DNA of 64,000 bases from Capitella teleta (GCA_000328365.1 KB312312.1:349549-413548); one strand, 5' to 3'; numbered from the stretch's first letter, positions 37,530-62,644 are shown. The notes: generated from the letters alone by a model not told the origin. Made by a program: numbers and translations.

Positions 37530-38201
37530 GTATCTGGATTGATTAAGAAAAAACAGCTAAATATATTGAACGTATCTGGATTGATTAAGAAAAAACAGCT
37601 AAATATATTGAACGTATCTGGATTGATTAAGAAAAAACAGCTAAATATATTGAACGTATCTGGATTGATTAAGAAAAAACAGCTAAATATATTGAACGTA
37701 TCTGGATTGATTAAGAAAAAACAGCTAAATATATTGAACGTATCTGGATTGATTAAGAAAAAACAGCTAAATATATTGAACGTATCTGGATTGATTAAGA
37801 AAAAACAGCTAAATATATTGAACGTATCTGGATTGATTAAGAAAAAACAGCTAAATATATTGAACGTATCTGGATTGATTAAGAAAAAACAGCTAAATAT
37901 ATTGAACGTATCTGGATTGATTAAGAAAAAACAGCTAAATATATTGAACGTATCTGGATTGATTAAGAAAAAACAGCTAAATATATTGAACGTATCTGGA
38001 TTGATTAAGAAAAAACAGCTAAATATATTGAACGTATCTGGATTGATTAAGAAAAAACAGCTAAATATATTGAACGTATCTGGATTGATTAAGAAAAAAC
38101 AGCTAAATATATTGAACGTATCTGGATTGATTAAGAAAAAACAGCTAAATATATTGAACGTATCTGGATTGATTAAGAAAAAACAGCTAAATATATTGAA
38201 C
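37530..38201. repeat. minisatellite, 16 copies of a 42-bp unit, apparently perfect
   Basis: The 42-bp unit (starting GTATCTGGATTGATTAAG, then a run of six A, then CAGCTAAATATATTGAAC) is repeated exactly 16 times with no difference that I can see. Because 42 is a multiple of three, the array is open in frames on both strands, giving a false 291-residue plus-strand ORF and a 234-residue minus-strand one. The array sits between the H1 promoter and the 3' end of the second H3. Its perfection implies a very recent expansion, ongoing homogenisation, or an assembly-imposed copy number. Confidence 0.98.
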
Positions 38202-38537
38202 ATGGTGCGACGCCAGGACTCCACTCCGGATCAGTACCGAGGTGCACCCAGATTTCTCCTCACACCTGGATATAATTAGAGGGTTGAAGGGTTTGTGACT
38301 CTTATTTGCGCGATTATTTATTGTCAGGTGCGGAAAGAACATAGAGGCAATAGTTTCATGTGAATCATTATGCAACACTCACCGCTGCAAAGTAGGAATC
38401 CTATATTCATTATTACTGTGAACCAGCACAATGCAATACGTGTATCGGGTAATTATTTCGTCATTTAAAATTAATATAATAAATATTAGGGATTTGTATG
38501 GAAATGAATGAAGCCAAAGTCTTCTGAACAGAGTGGT

Positions 38538-38553
38538 GGCTCTGAAAAGAGCC
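38538..38553 (-). terminator. histone 3' stem-loop of H3 copy 2
   Basis: Minus-strand GGCTCTTTTCAGAGCC with the downstream CAGAAGACTT element, as in copy 1. Confidence 0.97.
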
Positions 38554-38574
38554 GTTTGCGTTTTGGGGAGACGT

Positions 38575-39060
<486 letters not shown>

Positions 39061-39150
39061 TCAGGCTGGAGCCCTCATTGGCTGATTCTTTCAATAGCTA
39101 CAGCTGCGATCCAATCACTCAACACACGGGACCCCCAGCGAAGAACTCAC

Positions 39151-40211
39151 CCGCCAAACTTTGACATGCGAGAGAAAAAGACCAGTGCAACCATTTCTTA
39201 AGAGCTTTACTAGTAAATTAGTAATAATGAAAATCGAGTGACATAGTATACATAAAAGTGGGTAAGCTCCTTTAACTGAATGCACTGCAGATCTGGTCGC
39301 TGATCCTGTAAGATCCTGCTTCCCAAAATTTGATGTACATGTAACATGGTTGGCCAATTCTGTCTCCTTCCATGTTCTGGGCCACAACGCAAAGTGTGGA
39401 TATCTGGAATCCGTACGCCAAAATTCGATCTGCAGATTTGCATGCAGCGAATGTAAATTTTCATTGTGGTCTTGATTAAATTATCTTAAGCATATAAATA
39501 CTAAGTACTAGTGAATCCTGATTAGCGAAAAACTCTGTAGTCAGCAGTACTACAAAAGTGGACTGAGTTCCATGGGCTGAAGTCGTCAGGAATTGCAGCA
39601 CACCTCCGCTTAACATGAGAGTGTGGAGATCTCTCGGAGCTGGACGTGAAAAATGGTATTCTTGAGGAGGAGGATTTGGACACTTCACTATTGTAGGGAG
39701 TGCTCTTGGGAGAAGCTAATATTTAACAATGTCTGTGAGGCACAAGTACGGCTTCGGTTCAAATTGCTTGGAGCAGACTTTTTCAGTCTTCACATTGCTG
39801 ATGCTTAGATCAATCACTAAATAGTCCTCATTAACAGTGATTGTTCCTGCAATTTGCATCCCTATTTCAAGAGAGAACCCTGCCATAGATCATTTGGGAA
39901 GAGTGAAATGAGAATAGTGCTTCCATGCACAAGATAATCTTTGGGCTCCAATGAAATATTACAAGTTCCCCAAACAATATCAAGATTCAGAGGCTGTTCA
40001 ACTATTTGGTATTAAACACGTGCACTTTATTCTTTTTTTGGTTCTTTGCTGGTTATAAAGTAAGTTCTAATTCAGCATTTTAATTCTAAGCGGTATGGAG
40101 GTCAGAAGTAAAGTGAACCGAAGATCAAAGGACTTGGTTTAAAGCATGCAACCAACTGTTCATTGTCGCACTCAGCGCATCTATACTAATTGAGAAATCA
40201 AATACAGAATG
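39151..40211. other. spacer between H3 copy 2 and H4 copy 2, nothing recognised
   Basis: About 1.06 kb of unique sequence, not similar to the corresponding first spacer (31691-32411). Confidence 0.55.
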
Positions 40212-40247
40212 AAGCCAATACCAAGAGATCTTTCTGGAGAAAGTGGT

Positions 40248-40263
40248 GGCTCTGAAAAGAGCC
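40248..40263 (-). terminator. histone 3' stem-loop of H4 copy 2
   Basis: Minus-strand GGCTCTTTTCAGAGCC with the same CCAGAAAGATCTCTTGG downstream element as copy 1. Confidence 0.97.
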
Positions 40264-40294
40264 GTTGAGTTGCTGGGGTCGCAGGGGTGAGAGG

Positions 40295-40633
<339 letters not shown>

Positions 40634-40925
40634 TCAAAATCAGATGACGGTCACTGCTTGCTGAGCCCCCCTTTTAAAAGCAGTGCCCTCGAAACAGGTC
40701 GACGCTGATTGGCTCGCTTAACTCGCTTCTCCTCGCTTCTCCTCGCTTCGTTGAATCTCAACCCAGGTACTCATTCAAGTTTCACAAAACTCCACCGCGA
40801 TTTTTGCCGCCAATTTAAAAAAAAAAAAACGTACGAAAACTGAAACCGAAACTTCACAAGGTTGAACTCACGCTCTGCAGATTACTCGTCTTCCGCGTTT
40901 CAGAGAACTCCCTTGAGATTTTGGG

Positions 40926-41021
40926 AACTGGTCATTTCGCCCGAATGCCATCTCGCTCCAGGTCATCTCGTCGAATGCCATTTCGCCCGAATGTCATAAT
41001 GCCATTTCGCCTCATTTGAAA
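40926..41021. repeat. interspersed-repeat fragment with repeated CATTTCGCCCGAATG words
   Basis: Four or five degenerate copies of a unit like GAATGCCATTTCGCCC occur in tandem. It looks like the terminal subrepeat of a dispersed element; the family is not determined. A run of about 30 A follows at 41085-41116. Confidence 0.6.
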
Positions 41022-41081
41022 TACACATTAATCAATATGGCTAATATGGGCATTGTCTCGTTCTGTATGTCACTTATTTCT

Positions 41082-41117
<36 letters not shown>

Positions 41118-43093
41118 GAGGACTGGAAAAAAAATGTTTGTATATATACATAACCAATGCAGGGTGAATGTGCTGTACTTCTATTGTTGTTTGACTCGCT
41201 TAACTTTTTTCACCATATCGTGCCCGCCAAAGGTTTTCTTACGTGTTTAACACCCAGCAATAAATTATGTTTTTCCCAATTCAGACTTTATCATTTTGAA
41301 TTAGTTTTGTTTATATTGTGCATGTTGCATTGTACGTATATGGGAAATAAATAAATATTATATACTGTCCGCAAAATTGAAATGTTATCATGAAGTTCAT
41401 TATAACTATTACAAGCAGCTGGCGTGTACTGAATGATTCGCCAAATCCCCAAATGCAAGTGTGTTTGTATCTACTCCAGAGAGACCTCACTCAATAGTCC
41501 AGTGTAAGGCATATTGTGCAACACCCACTGAACTAGCGGCTTTGCCGTCGTCTGCTGGTTAAACAATGTAGTGCAAATATTACAGTCTTGATAACTTTCA
41601 TATAAAACGAAGAACTTTGGATGGAATATTCCGCCTAGCATATTAGGTCAGCAAGTCACATCTTTCTATAACTTGGTATAGCACTGACTAAGATACAACT
41701 GTGTGTACATGGATCATTCAGCATGCATAATGCATTATGAACAGATTGAATAATCCGATTGGGAGTAGCTCAGGTAGTAGTGGAGATCATTGGAGTAGCT
41801 ATTTTTCCGCGTCTAAGAAATCATAAAGTTGTAAATTTGCCAAACCAGCGCAAGGAAAATTTATATGTAGGCCTTACTATGTAACACAAGCGACAAGCAG
41901 TGTTTAAGATTTTAATTATCCAATAATAAATTTAATTCTGGCATTCACTACATAAAAAAAAATAATATTAAATATTGTAATATTTGTGTTATGATCTGAT
42001 TCCACATATTCTAAATGCAAAATATTAGCCTTTTTTATCTCCTGAAAAAAGATAATCCAGTGTAACAAATCATAACAAACGGATTGAATCATCACGCTCG
42101 ATCAACAAAATGATTGTTGGTCATATTCCATGGTCGTGATATTCAGGTTGGTTATAAAGTAAGTTAATATACATATCTGAATAAATTTAAAACAGTAATT
42201 CATGTATGTCTATAGCTGCAAATACTGGTTTCATATGTTGAACCAATGATTTACACTCTCATATTCATAAAATCGGTTATTAACCCATACAATTATGAGA
42301 TGCCAAATGGTATCCTCATATATTCAGATAGCATACTGAAAAGACGGCTAATCGGTTTCCTTCATTGGTTGACCGCTTATTAAAAAAAAAAAAACCCTCA
42401 AACACTCCGAATATAAGAGATGTTTTTGCGACAGTCAACAAATTGATCAAGTTGTCTTCAATGTCAATGCTTTTAATATAACACTGACAGCTAATATTCT
42501 GGACAAAAAGCTTTGAATGATCATGATTTTTGTAATTTGACAATCAAAGGATGACACCATCATTGCGAATTATTAAGGGAACTTACATGCAGTGGCTTCA
42601 GAATTTCTGAAGTGTAGAACAAAATAAAAAGCCCGTAAATCATAACGCAACCGATGGCAATCATAACGCACTACACTCATCGAGATCATAACGGAATAGA
42701 GTCTCCTTTTTGTCGGGTTTTTTTGTTATTTCGGCATCATATTTCCATTTGTTTTTGCCGAAGAATAAATGTATAATAACTATAGTATCGTAATAATTAA
42801 AAATATATCTGATAAGGGTTCACATGTTCATAACATCGCGGAAGAATAGGATTGTATTATTATCTGAAACTCATCCGTATCATTTTACGCATACGTTACG
42901 CGCACGCAACGCATAGAAATGTGCCTGTATTCGATTGCACTTCCGCTTCCTCGCTCTGTGTGAGTTGGCCGATTGAGCGTCTGTGTGTAGTCAAGGAACG
43001 ATCCTGACGTCTATTCCAACTCTGGATTCGGGAATCTTATCACATTTATTCAATTGTGAGTTTCTTTCACATTGCTACTCGTATATTATAAAT

Positions 43094-43640
43094 TACATAC
43101 TTGTAAATTCGTTTTTTGTTTGGGCTCTGTAATCTGTTGGAATGACAGCTTCACTCACACAGTCACACTCACAGTGACAGTGTGACAGTTGAGTTGAGAC
43201 TAGTCTCGTTCCAAGACTCAATATTGGTAATTAGATCATCCCCACAGATTATGGCTACAGAATGCAGCTAAGTTGAGACTTGAAGTTGAAGTTGAGTTCA
43301 GAATTAGAGTACTGTTGTCGAGTTGAACTGAATACTTAGTAGTCAGTCGCTGCCACACTCATGACACTGTCACTGTGACTGAGTCGACTGACACTTGATG
43401 ACTTATCTAAGTTGTCATTCTGAGAAGTTAGATTTGACTCAAAATTCTTAATACTCATAGTCACAGTGACAGGATTTATCAAATAGATATACTAGGACTA
43501 TAGTAGGAGTAGGAACTCGAACGTCAAAGTCAAAAGTGTATTACTGTATTAAGTATTGCGGTGCTACAACAATTTAGGTAGTATATTCCAAAAGGAAGTG
43601 AAGTGAAACGACAGTCACTGAGTGTCATTCGCACACTGCT
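43094..43640. repeat. degenerate short-word repeat region (GTCACAGTGACAG and GAGTTGA words)
   Basis: Words such as GTCACAGTGACAG, CACTGTGACTG, GAGTTGAGACT and AAGTTGAAGTTGAG recur on both strands within about 550 bases. It resembles a decayed satellite or a foldback element. No clean unit or boundaries could be fixed. Confidence 0.35.
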
Positions 43641-44264
43641 AGTTATGAATTATACTTTTTACTTTTTGTCAATTGCTCATTGGGGTAATCCCCTTCAGCA
43701 CTTTTCAATCTTGTATCTGAATGTAGATGTGCTCACCCTACGGATTCAATGTCCCTCTTGATTGGCACAAGTTTCGACAATCTGCAACGATCTCACTTTC
43801 TCGGCCTTTTCATTCATCTCGCCAGTCTGTATGCCACTAGGTATTAAATATTTTTCATACTGGGTCTGAGTGAAAAAGTATAAATGAATTTTTCTCTTAG
43901 AACACATCTCAGTTAGTTCTTGTTTTCAGTGGGAAAAGAATATGGAAATAGAAAAAAATATATTAATTCAGAGGTCACAGCCAAATGCACAAGAAAGAAA
44001 AAGGGAAGAAAAAGGAAGTAAAGTAACTGACCTTTAGGGAAAGACCAAGACGAACAAATTATGTATGTCACTAAAAGCAACATAGATATTCAATGAGTAC
44101 AGAAAGTTCATCTGCACTCCAACTTTTCCAAATTGCAGAGCTAAAGACATGATTGAACAAGAAACTCTCTGATTAAGCAGAAAAATGACATTCATGGGTA
44201 AATGTGTTTAAACTCCCTTTTATATTACTGGATGTGCTGCTCCATTATTGAGGCTAATAATAGG

Positions 44265-44399
44265 NNNNNNNNNNNNNNNNNNNNNNNNNNNNNNNNNNNN
44301 NNNNNNNNNNNNNNNNNNNNNNNNNNNNNNNNNNNNNNNNNNNNNNNNNNNNNNNNNNNNNNNNNNNNNNNNNNNNNNNNNNNNNNNNNNNNNNNNNNN
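44265..44399. other. assembly gap (135 N)
   Basis: 135 consecutive N in an AT-rich stretch. Confidence 0.99.
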
Positions 44400-45072
44400 T
44401 CTCGCTAATTGAGACTAGAAAAATTATATTTTTCAAGATTAATGATGCTGTTTATTGCAATCAAATTCCTTATGAGCATTTTAATTAATTCTCTGGTCGA
44501 TTTTCCTGCTAATCATCTCCCAAAAATGTGTTCCCATAATCACATGATATAGATCAGTCAACACAAACACATATGTCTTGATATATAAATTTATTCTGGA
44601 TATATTATAAGTTGCAAAGATCTGTGAAATAGCCCCGTGCAATTGAGCCAGTTCTCCATTACGTAATCATTTAGAAGAAGGAATTCCAGGTTCCAGCTCT
44701 GACTACGTGGACTTCAGGGAAAATCAGTCACATTGTCGAGTGGAAATTAAGGTTTTATCTGATCAATAGCAGTCTGGCAGCACTGGTGTTTCATCCGAAA
44801 GTGTAATTCCATGCTGGTCATGATAAATGTACGAGAATCTTGTTTCCTGTTCAGCAAACATTGAATCTCGATGACTACGAGCTTTGCAAAATGGTTATTA
44901 AAAGATTAATCGAAAAGACACAATTAGGATCATGCTGCTTGCTGTAATTTGTAGTACTTTCTGGCTGCAATCATCAGTAAATTGAGAAATGAGCCGAATT
45001 TTTTCATTTCCTTAATAATATTTATTTTCGTTTTTGTGACGATAGCCATGTACCAAGTTGTCTTCATATTTT

Positions 45073-45290
45073 TAGAGTGAACCAAAAGTAGTCTACTCCG
45101 TGGTTAAAAAATATATATATAATTTGCTAAAATTTTTCAATTATTCAAAAAATAACTATCTGGTATGGATTTTCTAAGCAATTTTGTGCCTATTTATGCA
45201 AAGCAATCAAGTAAAAAGTCAATTTTTAATGAGGGAGGAACATTTACATGCGAGTGGTGCGGGATCGCGAAGAGAGCAAAATTCATTCCA
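45073..45290. mobile_element. truncated second copy of the 13.7-kb Tc1/mariner-like family
   Basis: The left end TAGAGTGAACCAAAAGTAGT aligns with the 13667 element's left end, and similarity continues through AATAACTA, GGTATGGATT, TTTATGCAAAG and TCGCGAAGAGA. No matching right end was found. After about 45290 the sequence differs from the first copy and stays open to 45399, with a basic, helix-like reading (for example GRFTCRIEKHLIAV) that could be the remnant of a transposase N-terminus. That last point is only a guess. Confidence 0.6.
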
Positions 45291-48200
45291 CATTGGGCGG
45301 AAAGACTCAAAAGAACACAGAAAAGAAGAAAGTGTTTATGGTAGGTTTACTTGCAGAATAGAAAAGCATTTGATAGCAGTAGACCAATTAATGGAATAGC
45401 CAAATTATTCAGCTATGGCATCTAACAAAATGACATGTCATCGATTTTTGTGTGTATTGCACATATTATTATATCAATTCTAGACATCAGCTTCCAATAT
45501 TATAATATGTTACGTCCCGAGAATGTCATCAACTTATCATACATACCCTAAAACAGAACACATGATTATACTTCATGTCAAAATTCTGTAATTTCTGTCA
45601 TGACCCAGACATCTGCGTGCAAATCCAGTTCAGCTACGAACTGTTTTATTTAGTTGCACGTAAAACCTCATCTTGCAACTGAGTGACGACTGAGTCGCCA
45701 AGCCTCGTTAAATGATTCATGTCGCTGTCGTTCCATCATGCAAGTTTCCTTGCAATACTCCTTGCGCTCTCGGCTGCGTTATCATCTGCACTTTTACACC
45801 CTCTCGAATCTCGTGTTTTCTGTGCTCTGTCTGAAATGCTTGGCAGCCATGACTCCTGATTTGATCTTCAATACAGAGATGTACTTTAATTTTCTATACC
45901 AGTTTGATTACCTTGCAGACAATGTGTTGTAAGGTCGAGAGACGGAAGTGAGGAATTTGGCGAAAAGGACAGCTTAATTAGGGGTAGACAGTGCTCACTG
46001 TGTTGGTTGGTCGTTTTAGCCTTCGTGTTCCAGGGAGCTCTACAAAATGCCCTTGGAAGCAATAATTCCTGGCGTTTGTGCTCTCTTTTCAAGTCTACCG
46101 TGTTTTAAGGCCTAGTTGTCAATCTTGAGCATTCTTCCCTCAACCACTGAATTTCAGAACTTGCTGTGTTTGGGCTAAAATTCTACATCAAACGATGCTC
46201 ATTAGTCATTACATGGATATTGATGCCAGTATAATTGAGTAATAACTGCACTTCCCTATTATCAGATCTCGTCATTCTGTTGCTCACTAATGTACAGTTG
46301 CAGTAAATGAGGTCACTCCTAATTAATTACTCCCTTTCCGCGAATCTTTGATTTCCTTCCTTCCTCTCTCGATTTGACGCCTCTCGCTCCGAGGTCTGGG
46401 GTTGCCTTTGTCCTCCGTAGTTATTCACAACTTATTACCAGTCATTTCCATTGTTAGAGCAATAATTGCTTAGCTGGGGAGGCGTAAAAGCGATCTCTGA
46501 TTTCGCCAGCCAGTAATGGACATTGCTGTGTCTCTGGTCGAATGAATGATCGCCTGTGCTACTAAAACACCTGCTGAATGTGGAAACACAGTGTGACCAT
46601 AATAGCACTCTGTGCTGTGGTGCCGCTGACCATAAAAGCATTCTGCTTCGCCCGCAGTACACATAGATTCATGAATTTATGATCAGTCGCCAGATATTAC
46701 TTGTGTGATGTGCGTACATTTATTCATATCAATCAGCGGAGTGATTAAACTGAGCAAACGTGACGTCATGTTCGGCCTTTCGTTCGTTCATTTTTTGTGC
46801 TGGTGAATTTGAATGCCAGAAGGAAGGAGTGCGGTGTCTTATTCTTGCTTCACAACTGTTAAACATGCCTTCAGCATTGCACAGATGTTATTCGAGGGAG
46901 TGGCCGCATGCAAGAGCGCTATAATTCATGCTTTGTATATTCATATAGGGAAGACGACTGTTTCAACCGGTTTAACGTAAAATGTTAAATTGCGTCTGAA
47001 TGATTAGGAGTGCTGTTAACGTTTGCTTGGACGCTTTGCATCGAATATCATCTACGTCGCCATTTTTGCTGAGGTCTCGGAAATCTGTTCATCTCGCATT
47101 CTTCTTCATCCTTCGCCAGAAAAAAATCATTATTCTTGCGCGATACGCAACATCGCGGCGCACAGCAATCCCGTCTTCTCGCGTTCTCTGCTTCCATGTC
47201 TGGTGTCAGCGTGACGCAACATTGCCGCCCCCCCCCCCGCCCCTTCTCTCTCGTACGTCAGTAATTGACCAATTTAGTTTTCATATCTGCGCTGTTAGCT
47301 TGCGATTGAAGACCGTTCACACATTTTATTGATTTGTCATGAAACCTGCTTTTACTTTCATAACTGCTTTATTGATCCAGGGATATTGCTGGTTTCCCTT
47401 TTTTTTTTTGTTTCCGTCGTGTCATCTACACAGAGTGAAAAATATTGATATGATATATTTACCTGGTGAACGCAATCGAATGTCTAGACCACTGTCCCCC
47501 AATTACCTTAAGTGCCGTGGACCTGTTCAGCACGCACAGGTGTTCCTTGAAAGTCATTTGCACCCGCTGTCTTATTATAAATGATATGTTATTACTTATG
47601 TGGATCGGGTGCATCATTTCTTCCCCTGCTGTAGTCACGTGTTCATATGACAGGTACATCCTCTTTCGCTGTGTCTATACCACAGTGCTATTACTGAAAG
47701 ACCTCATAGCAGCGCATCTGAAATGGTAATTAGCAGCATGGTGTCTTGAGAAGACAACGGACAATCTGGTTGATGTGCTGTGGCCGGAATCAACTGAAGA
47801 ATACCTGTTATTTAGTTGCAGCTCACGGCAATGGCTTCTCTTAATTATAATCCCACAGTTTATGTATATTTATATCCGACGAATGAGATTTCATTCCATG
47901 TGTTGGATTTTTTAAGCATTCGGCCAAAGAACAACACGCTGTTTGAAAGACAACGCGCTGTCTCAGATAATATGGCGATCGAAATTCCCTTGTATGAGCA
48001 CTGTGTGTAGATTTCGTCGTGCTTATTCATCTCGGATGCCACTAACGACATTGCTGCTGCTGCATGGCGATATTCGTATGATGGATTGCCAGCCACGCCT
48101 GCAGAAGGGGCGCCATGCATTTGACGGACGTCCGTTCGATTCTCGGCCGTCTGTAAGTCTGAATATCCGCAATTGTTTATTGGTTTTTCGCTGCGAGGCC

Positions 48201-49505
48201 ATGATTGGCAGACTGCGTCGTTGCAATGTCTGGAGTTACATCTCCCGCAATCGTGGTGTTCCTGGGAGTCCATTGCATTACACCATATCATGATACAAGA
48301 TACAGCAGATCGCATGATGATCAAGGCTCTTCGTCGGGCACCCCCTCTGAGCTACTTTAGCCTATGGAGCCTATTGCCTAGGCTAATAGGCTATTTTAGC
48401 CTATTACCTCAGGTGCAGATTCGGATGCATTATTTGTCTGTGAAGGATTTCTTCTGCTTCATTCTTCATGCTTATCTCGTCCATTTGCCGTGTGTGTGCA
48501 TGCCTTTTTTTTTTTTTTTTTTTTTTTTGTTGTTCTCGTCATATCTGCTCGTCTGCAATTTGCTATCATTTCGATTGCGTTTGTCTGTCGGCGGCTGCGA
48601 CGGTGCCTCCCCCTGGCGGCAGTGATCGCAACTGCCCCAATGCTCCTCTCGTGTGATCTGCATACTTCTTGTTCAGCGGAGGATTTGCTCTCAAGGACAA
48701 TTGCAAACCGCTCGCTGTTTGAGACTCTGGTCGATGCGAGCAGCGTCTTATCAGCAGCGAGTGAGGAGGCTCCATCATCCGGCGACGGAGCATCATGCTC
48801 AGCAGACCAGAACGTCGATTCCGAATGCTTGTGTCGTGCGTCGCGGAATCAATGTTGGAGCGAAGGAGGAAAATGATGCTTCATGAATATCCATGACGTC
48901 TCCTCCTCCTCGCAAATGTCGTTATCAGACGCCGCTCGACTTGATGAGGTTATAAAAGACGGCGGCAGCAGCAGCAGGTCGTCTGGCCGCCCAGGGCACA
49001 TCATCTCATTTATTGACTCTGATCACTTGCGGCGCTGTAATTGTGATTGGCTCGTTGGCTCGTTGGCTGTCCTGGCTTAAGCTTTGTGGCTGTGGGTATG
49101 GGAACTGGTTAATATTACATGAGAGGTTTTAGCGGAGGTGTAACAGTCTATTTACCGTGGTATCATCGCACATTTCGCCAATGGATGCTGCACTGCATTG
49201 CCAGCATGCACTGCAGCGTAGTGAAAGGCGCTCAGGGCCAATATCATAATTGCAATCACAATGTCCTACCGAGACCAATGCCGTTTGTAGCCGTGTTGAT
49301 AAAAGGCCGACATCGTCGGCGTTGGATTCACTATTGGTTTCTGTAGCATTGGCAGCAATGTTCCAAGAATCGCTCTGCAGTCTCAGCTTGCCGTGAGCCC
49401 AGAGCGCATGAAAGCCACACAACGCTCGGTGCCTGGGCTGTGATCGGCGCTTGCTTCTCTTTGGAATAACCTCTTCGTACTTCTTCTGCAGAACTGACCA
49501 TGGAA

Positions 49506-49513
49506 TGACGTCA
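49506..49513. promoter_or_regulatory. CRE-like palindrome just before the GALNT start codon
   Basis: TGACGTCA lies two bases before ATG 49516. The same octamer occurs at 46761-46768 and 54739-54746. A functional CRE is possible, but the position so close to the ATG could equally be chance. Confidence 0.3.
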
Positions 49514-49515
49514 CG

Positions 49516-60636
<11,121 letters not shown>

Positions 60637-62644
60637 CAACTTCGTCTTCATTGAAAAAACATTCGCTCAATTGTTACCATATTTTAATTTAAGGATTTTT
60701 TTTTTTTTTTTTTTTTTTTTCTGTTACGAAAAGAACTAGTTTCAATTATTATTATTTTTTCTGTTTCACATTTCATTTGTTATGCATTTTTCACGACTTT
60801 CAAACAAAACAAAAAAATACAATTAAAAATTTTAAAAAATACAATAATTAGCCCAACACATTTTTTTTAACTGAGAAGAGTATTACTGAATAGAGAGATA
60901 ATTCTTTTATTTTACGCCCATCTGTACATAGCGCCTCTCTCATTAGTGAGTGATACCTTACCAAAAATAAACATTTTTAACCCTAGCCCCCAACAAATTA
61001 ACAACTATTAAGATGTTTTTACCACACAAAATAAACTCTGGGTATAAATTTGCTGCATATTTAAGGGTCATTAATTGAACATATCACCACTCGTAAAAAA
61101 ACAGAGAAATTATGCACATTTGTATCGTACTGATGTCTCAAAACAAAACCTGTCTTCAATTTTCTTTATGTTTTAACGAGTAATTAGTGAAGCTTGTTAC
61201 GTGGTCTTTGCAACTTGAATTCTAAACTGCCTCCTAATTATTTTGTTATTTCTCAAACCTGAATTTGTGCTTTTTTTTCTTTTGTGCTAACCAATTTTTT
61301 TTTTTTTTCTTTCATTTCCGAGAATTGTGCCATTGCTTTGATGTACAGATCTCTCGTGATTAACTTATGATTCAATCTAACCATGTGTGTCGTTGAATGA
61401 ATGCTACATGGAATTCATTGCTACCTTCATACGTCTTCATCATAACATCACATTCCTATACTCAATAATTATCAAATTCTTAATTACTTTTTATTATTAA
61501 TTAATCTGGTTTTTTTTTTTTTTTTTTTTTTTTTTTATTCTGGCGGGAGGGGAACTTTTTTATTCTTATTGGTCAATTTTAATTTCGACCGTTCTATCTT
61601 CTTTCTTCTTTTCATGGGATGATCGCAATTATTTAGGTCACAGTTGTGTGCAAGGGTTTGGCTTGTGAGTGCGTCGTTCTTTCCTTTCAATTCATTTGTT
61701 CATTTTTCCAGGTATACATATATTAATAAATTAATGATTGATATAATAATTTATGGCTTGCTTTTTACCTCTTTCTTCTATTCAGTTGTCATCACCATGG
61801 AAACTTTATCATAACAATGCTTTCCATCTTTGTCCAGATCATGCAATGAAAAGTTGTCCCGGCACAGAAAAAGTAAAAAGATTTTTAAGTACCGCCATCA
61901 CAATTGATGTGTAGTTTTCTTCTATGCACTCGCATCAAAATATTCCGTGCATAATATCTGGGATAAAATTGTCCGCTTAGTACATTGTACTAGTATCGGT
62001 GGTATATGCGTGGTTTCGATGTCATTCCGATTCGCACTCCTCGTGTTGTGCTGAGCTGAAGGAATGGCGATTTGGTCATACATGTAAATAGACCCGCAAC
62101 TGACTTCACCAAAGCAACGATCCCACATAATATGACCCAGCAGCAAGTGGCCCTCGTAGTGCTATGCCTACAAGTAGCGTTTAAAGACAACGCTATGGAT
62201 TGGTGTTGCTTTACGCTTTACGTAGACAGAATGCCGTCTGAATATTCTCATATGTACACAGATCTGAGATCGCCGCTGACGAATAGGCTCTAACATTTAT
62301 GCTGCCTTCGTTGACCCGTGAGATTCGCCTGGGGACGACATGAATGCCTACTCTAGCCTCACCTCACAACCCCCGTCTCTGCTCGACCTTCGCTTACATG
62401 ACGCTGCTATAATTGTCACACAAAGAAAAAACTGTTCCATGTCTTTTATTACTTCATGTACAAGGTTCAAATGTGTTTGTTTTTTTTTCTTGTGCAACTA
62501 GCGTAAACACAAGCGCAAAGGCAACGTGTCTCGTGTCAAACGAAGGATGACAATTGTAGCGAATGAAAGTGCAGTGAACGCTGAGATTGACACCGCGTCC
62601 AGTTCACCTGACCTCAATCCGACGCAACCGATGTTTGCGGTTCC
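60637..62644. other. convergent intergenic region between GALNT and the GPCR
   Basis: This holds the GALNT 3' untranslated region, with a poly-T run near 60689-60720 and AATAAA at 60966-60971. It continues with AT-rich sequence and another T run near 61511-61536. A minus-strand AATAAA (62445-62450) probably serves the GPCR. Short open stretches at 61922-62293 show no family resemblance. Confidence 0.5.
62445..62450 (-). terminator. probable polyadenylation signal of the GPCR gene
   Basis: AATAAA on the minus strand, about 195 bases after the stop codon. Confidence 0.4.

Larger units (their letters stand above)
41022..49515. other. large intergenic region between the histone cluster and GALNT; no gene recognised
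   Basis: 41-46 kb is AT-rich and holds poly-A runs, a 135-base gap (44265-44399), a truncated mobile-element copy (45073-45290) and a degenerate short-word repeat (43094-43640). 46.7-49.5 kb is richer in GC and CpG, with many overlapping open stretches of 60-150 codons on both strands, none matching a known family. This stretch probably contains the promoter and any 5' non-coding exon of the GALNT gene. Confidence 0.45.

Noticed and set aside
37530-38201. CRISPR-like array
   Set aside because: The units are directly contiguous with no spacers, in a eukaryotic histone cluster.
37404-38279. 291-residue plus-strand ORF and 234-residue minus-strand ORF with 14-residue repeats
   Set aside because: Both are consequences of a 42-bp tandem repeat whose length is a multiple of three. 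Neither has a start context, signal or homology that supports a gene.
48341-48420. Repeated AGCCTATT words with a small palindrome
   Set aside because: Too short and irregular to define as an element.
47860-49080. Many overlapping ORFs of 60-154 codons on both strands upstream of GALNT
   Set aside because: All frames are open by composition, none has a domain, and no strand is favoured. Probably promoter-region sequence.
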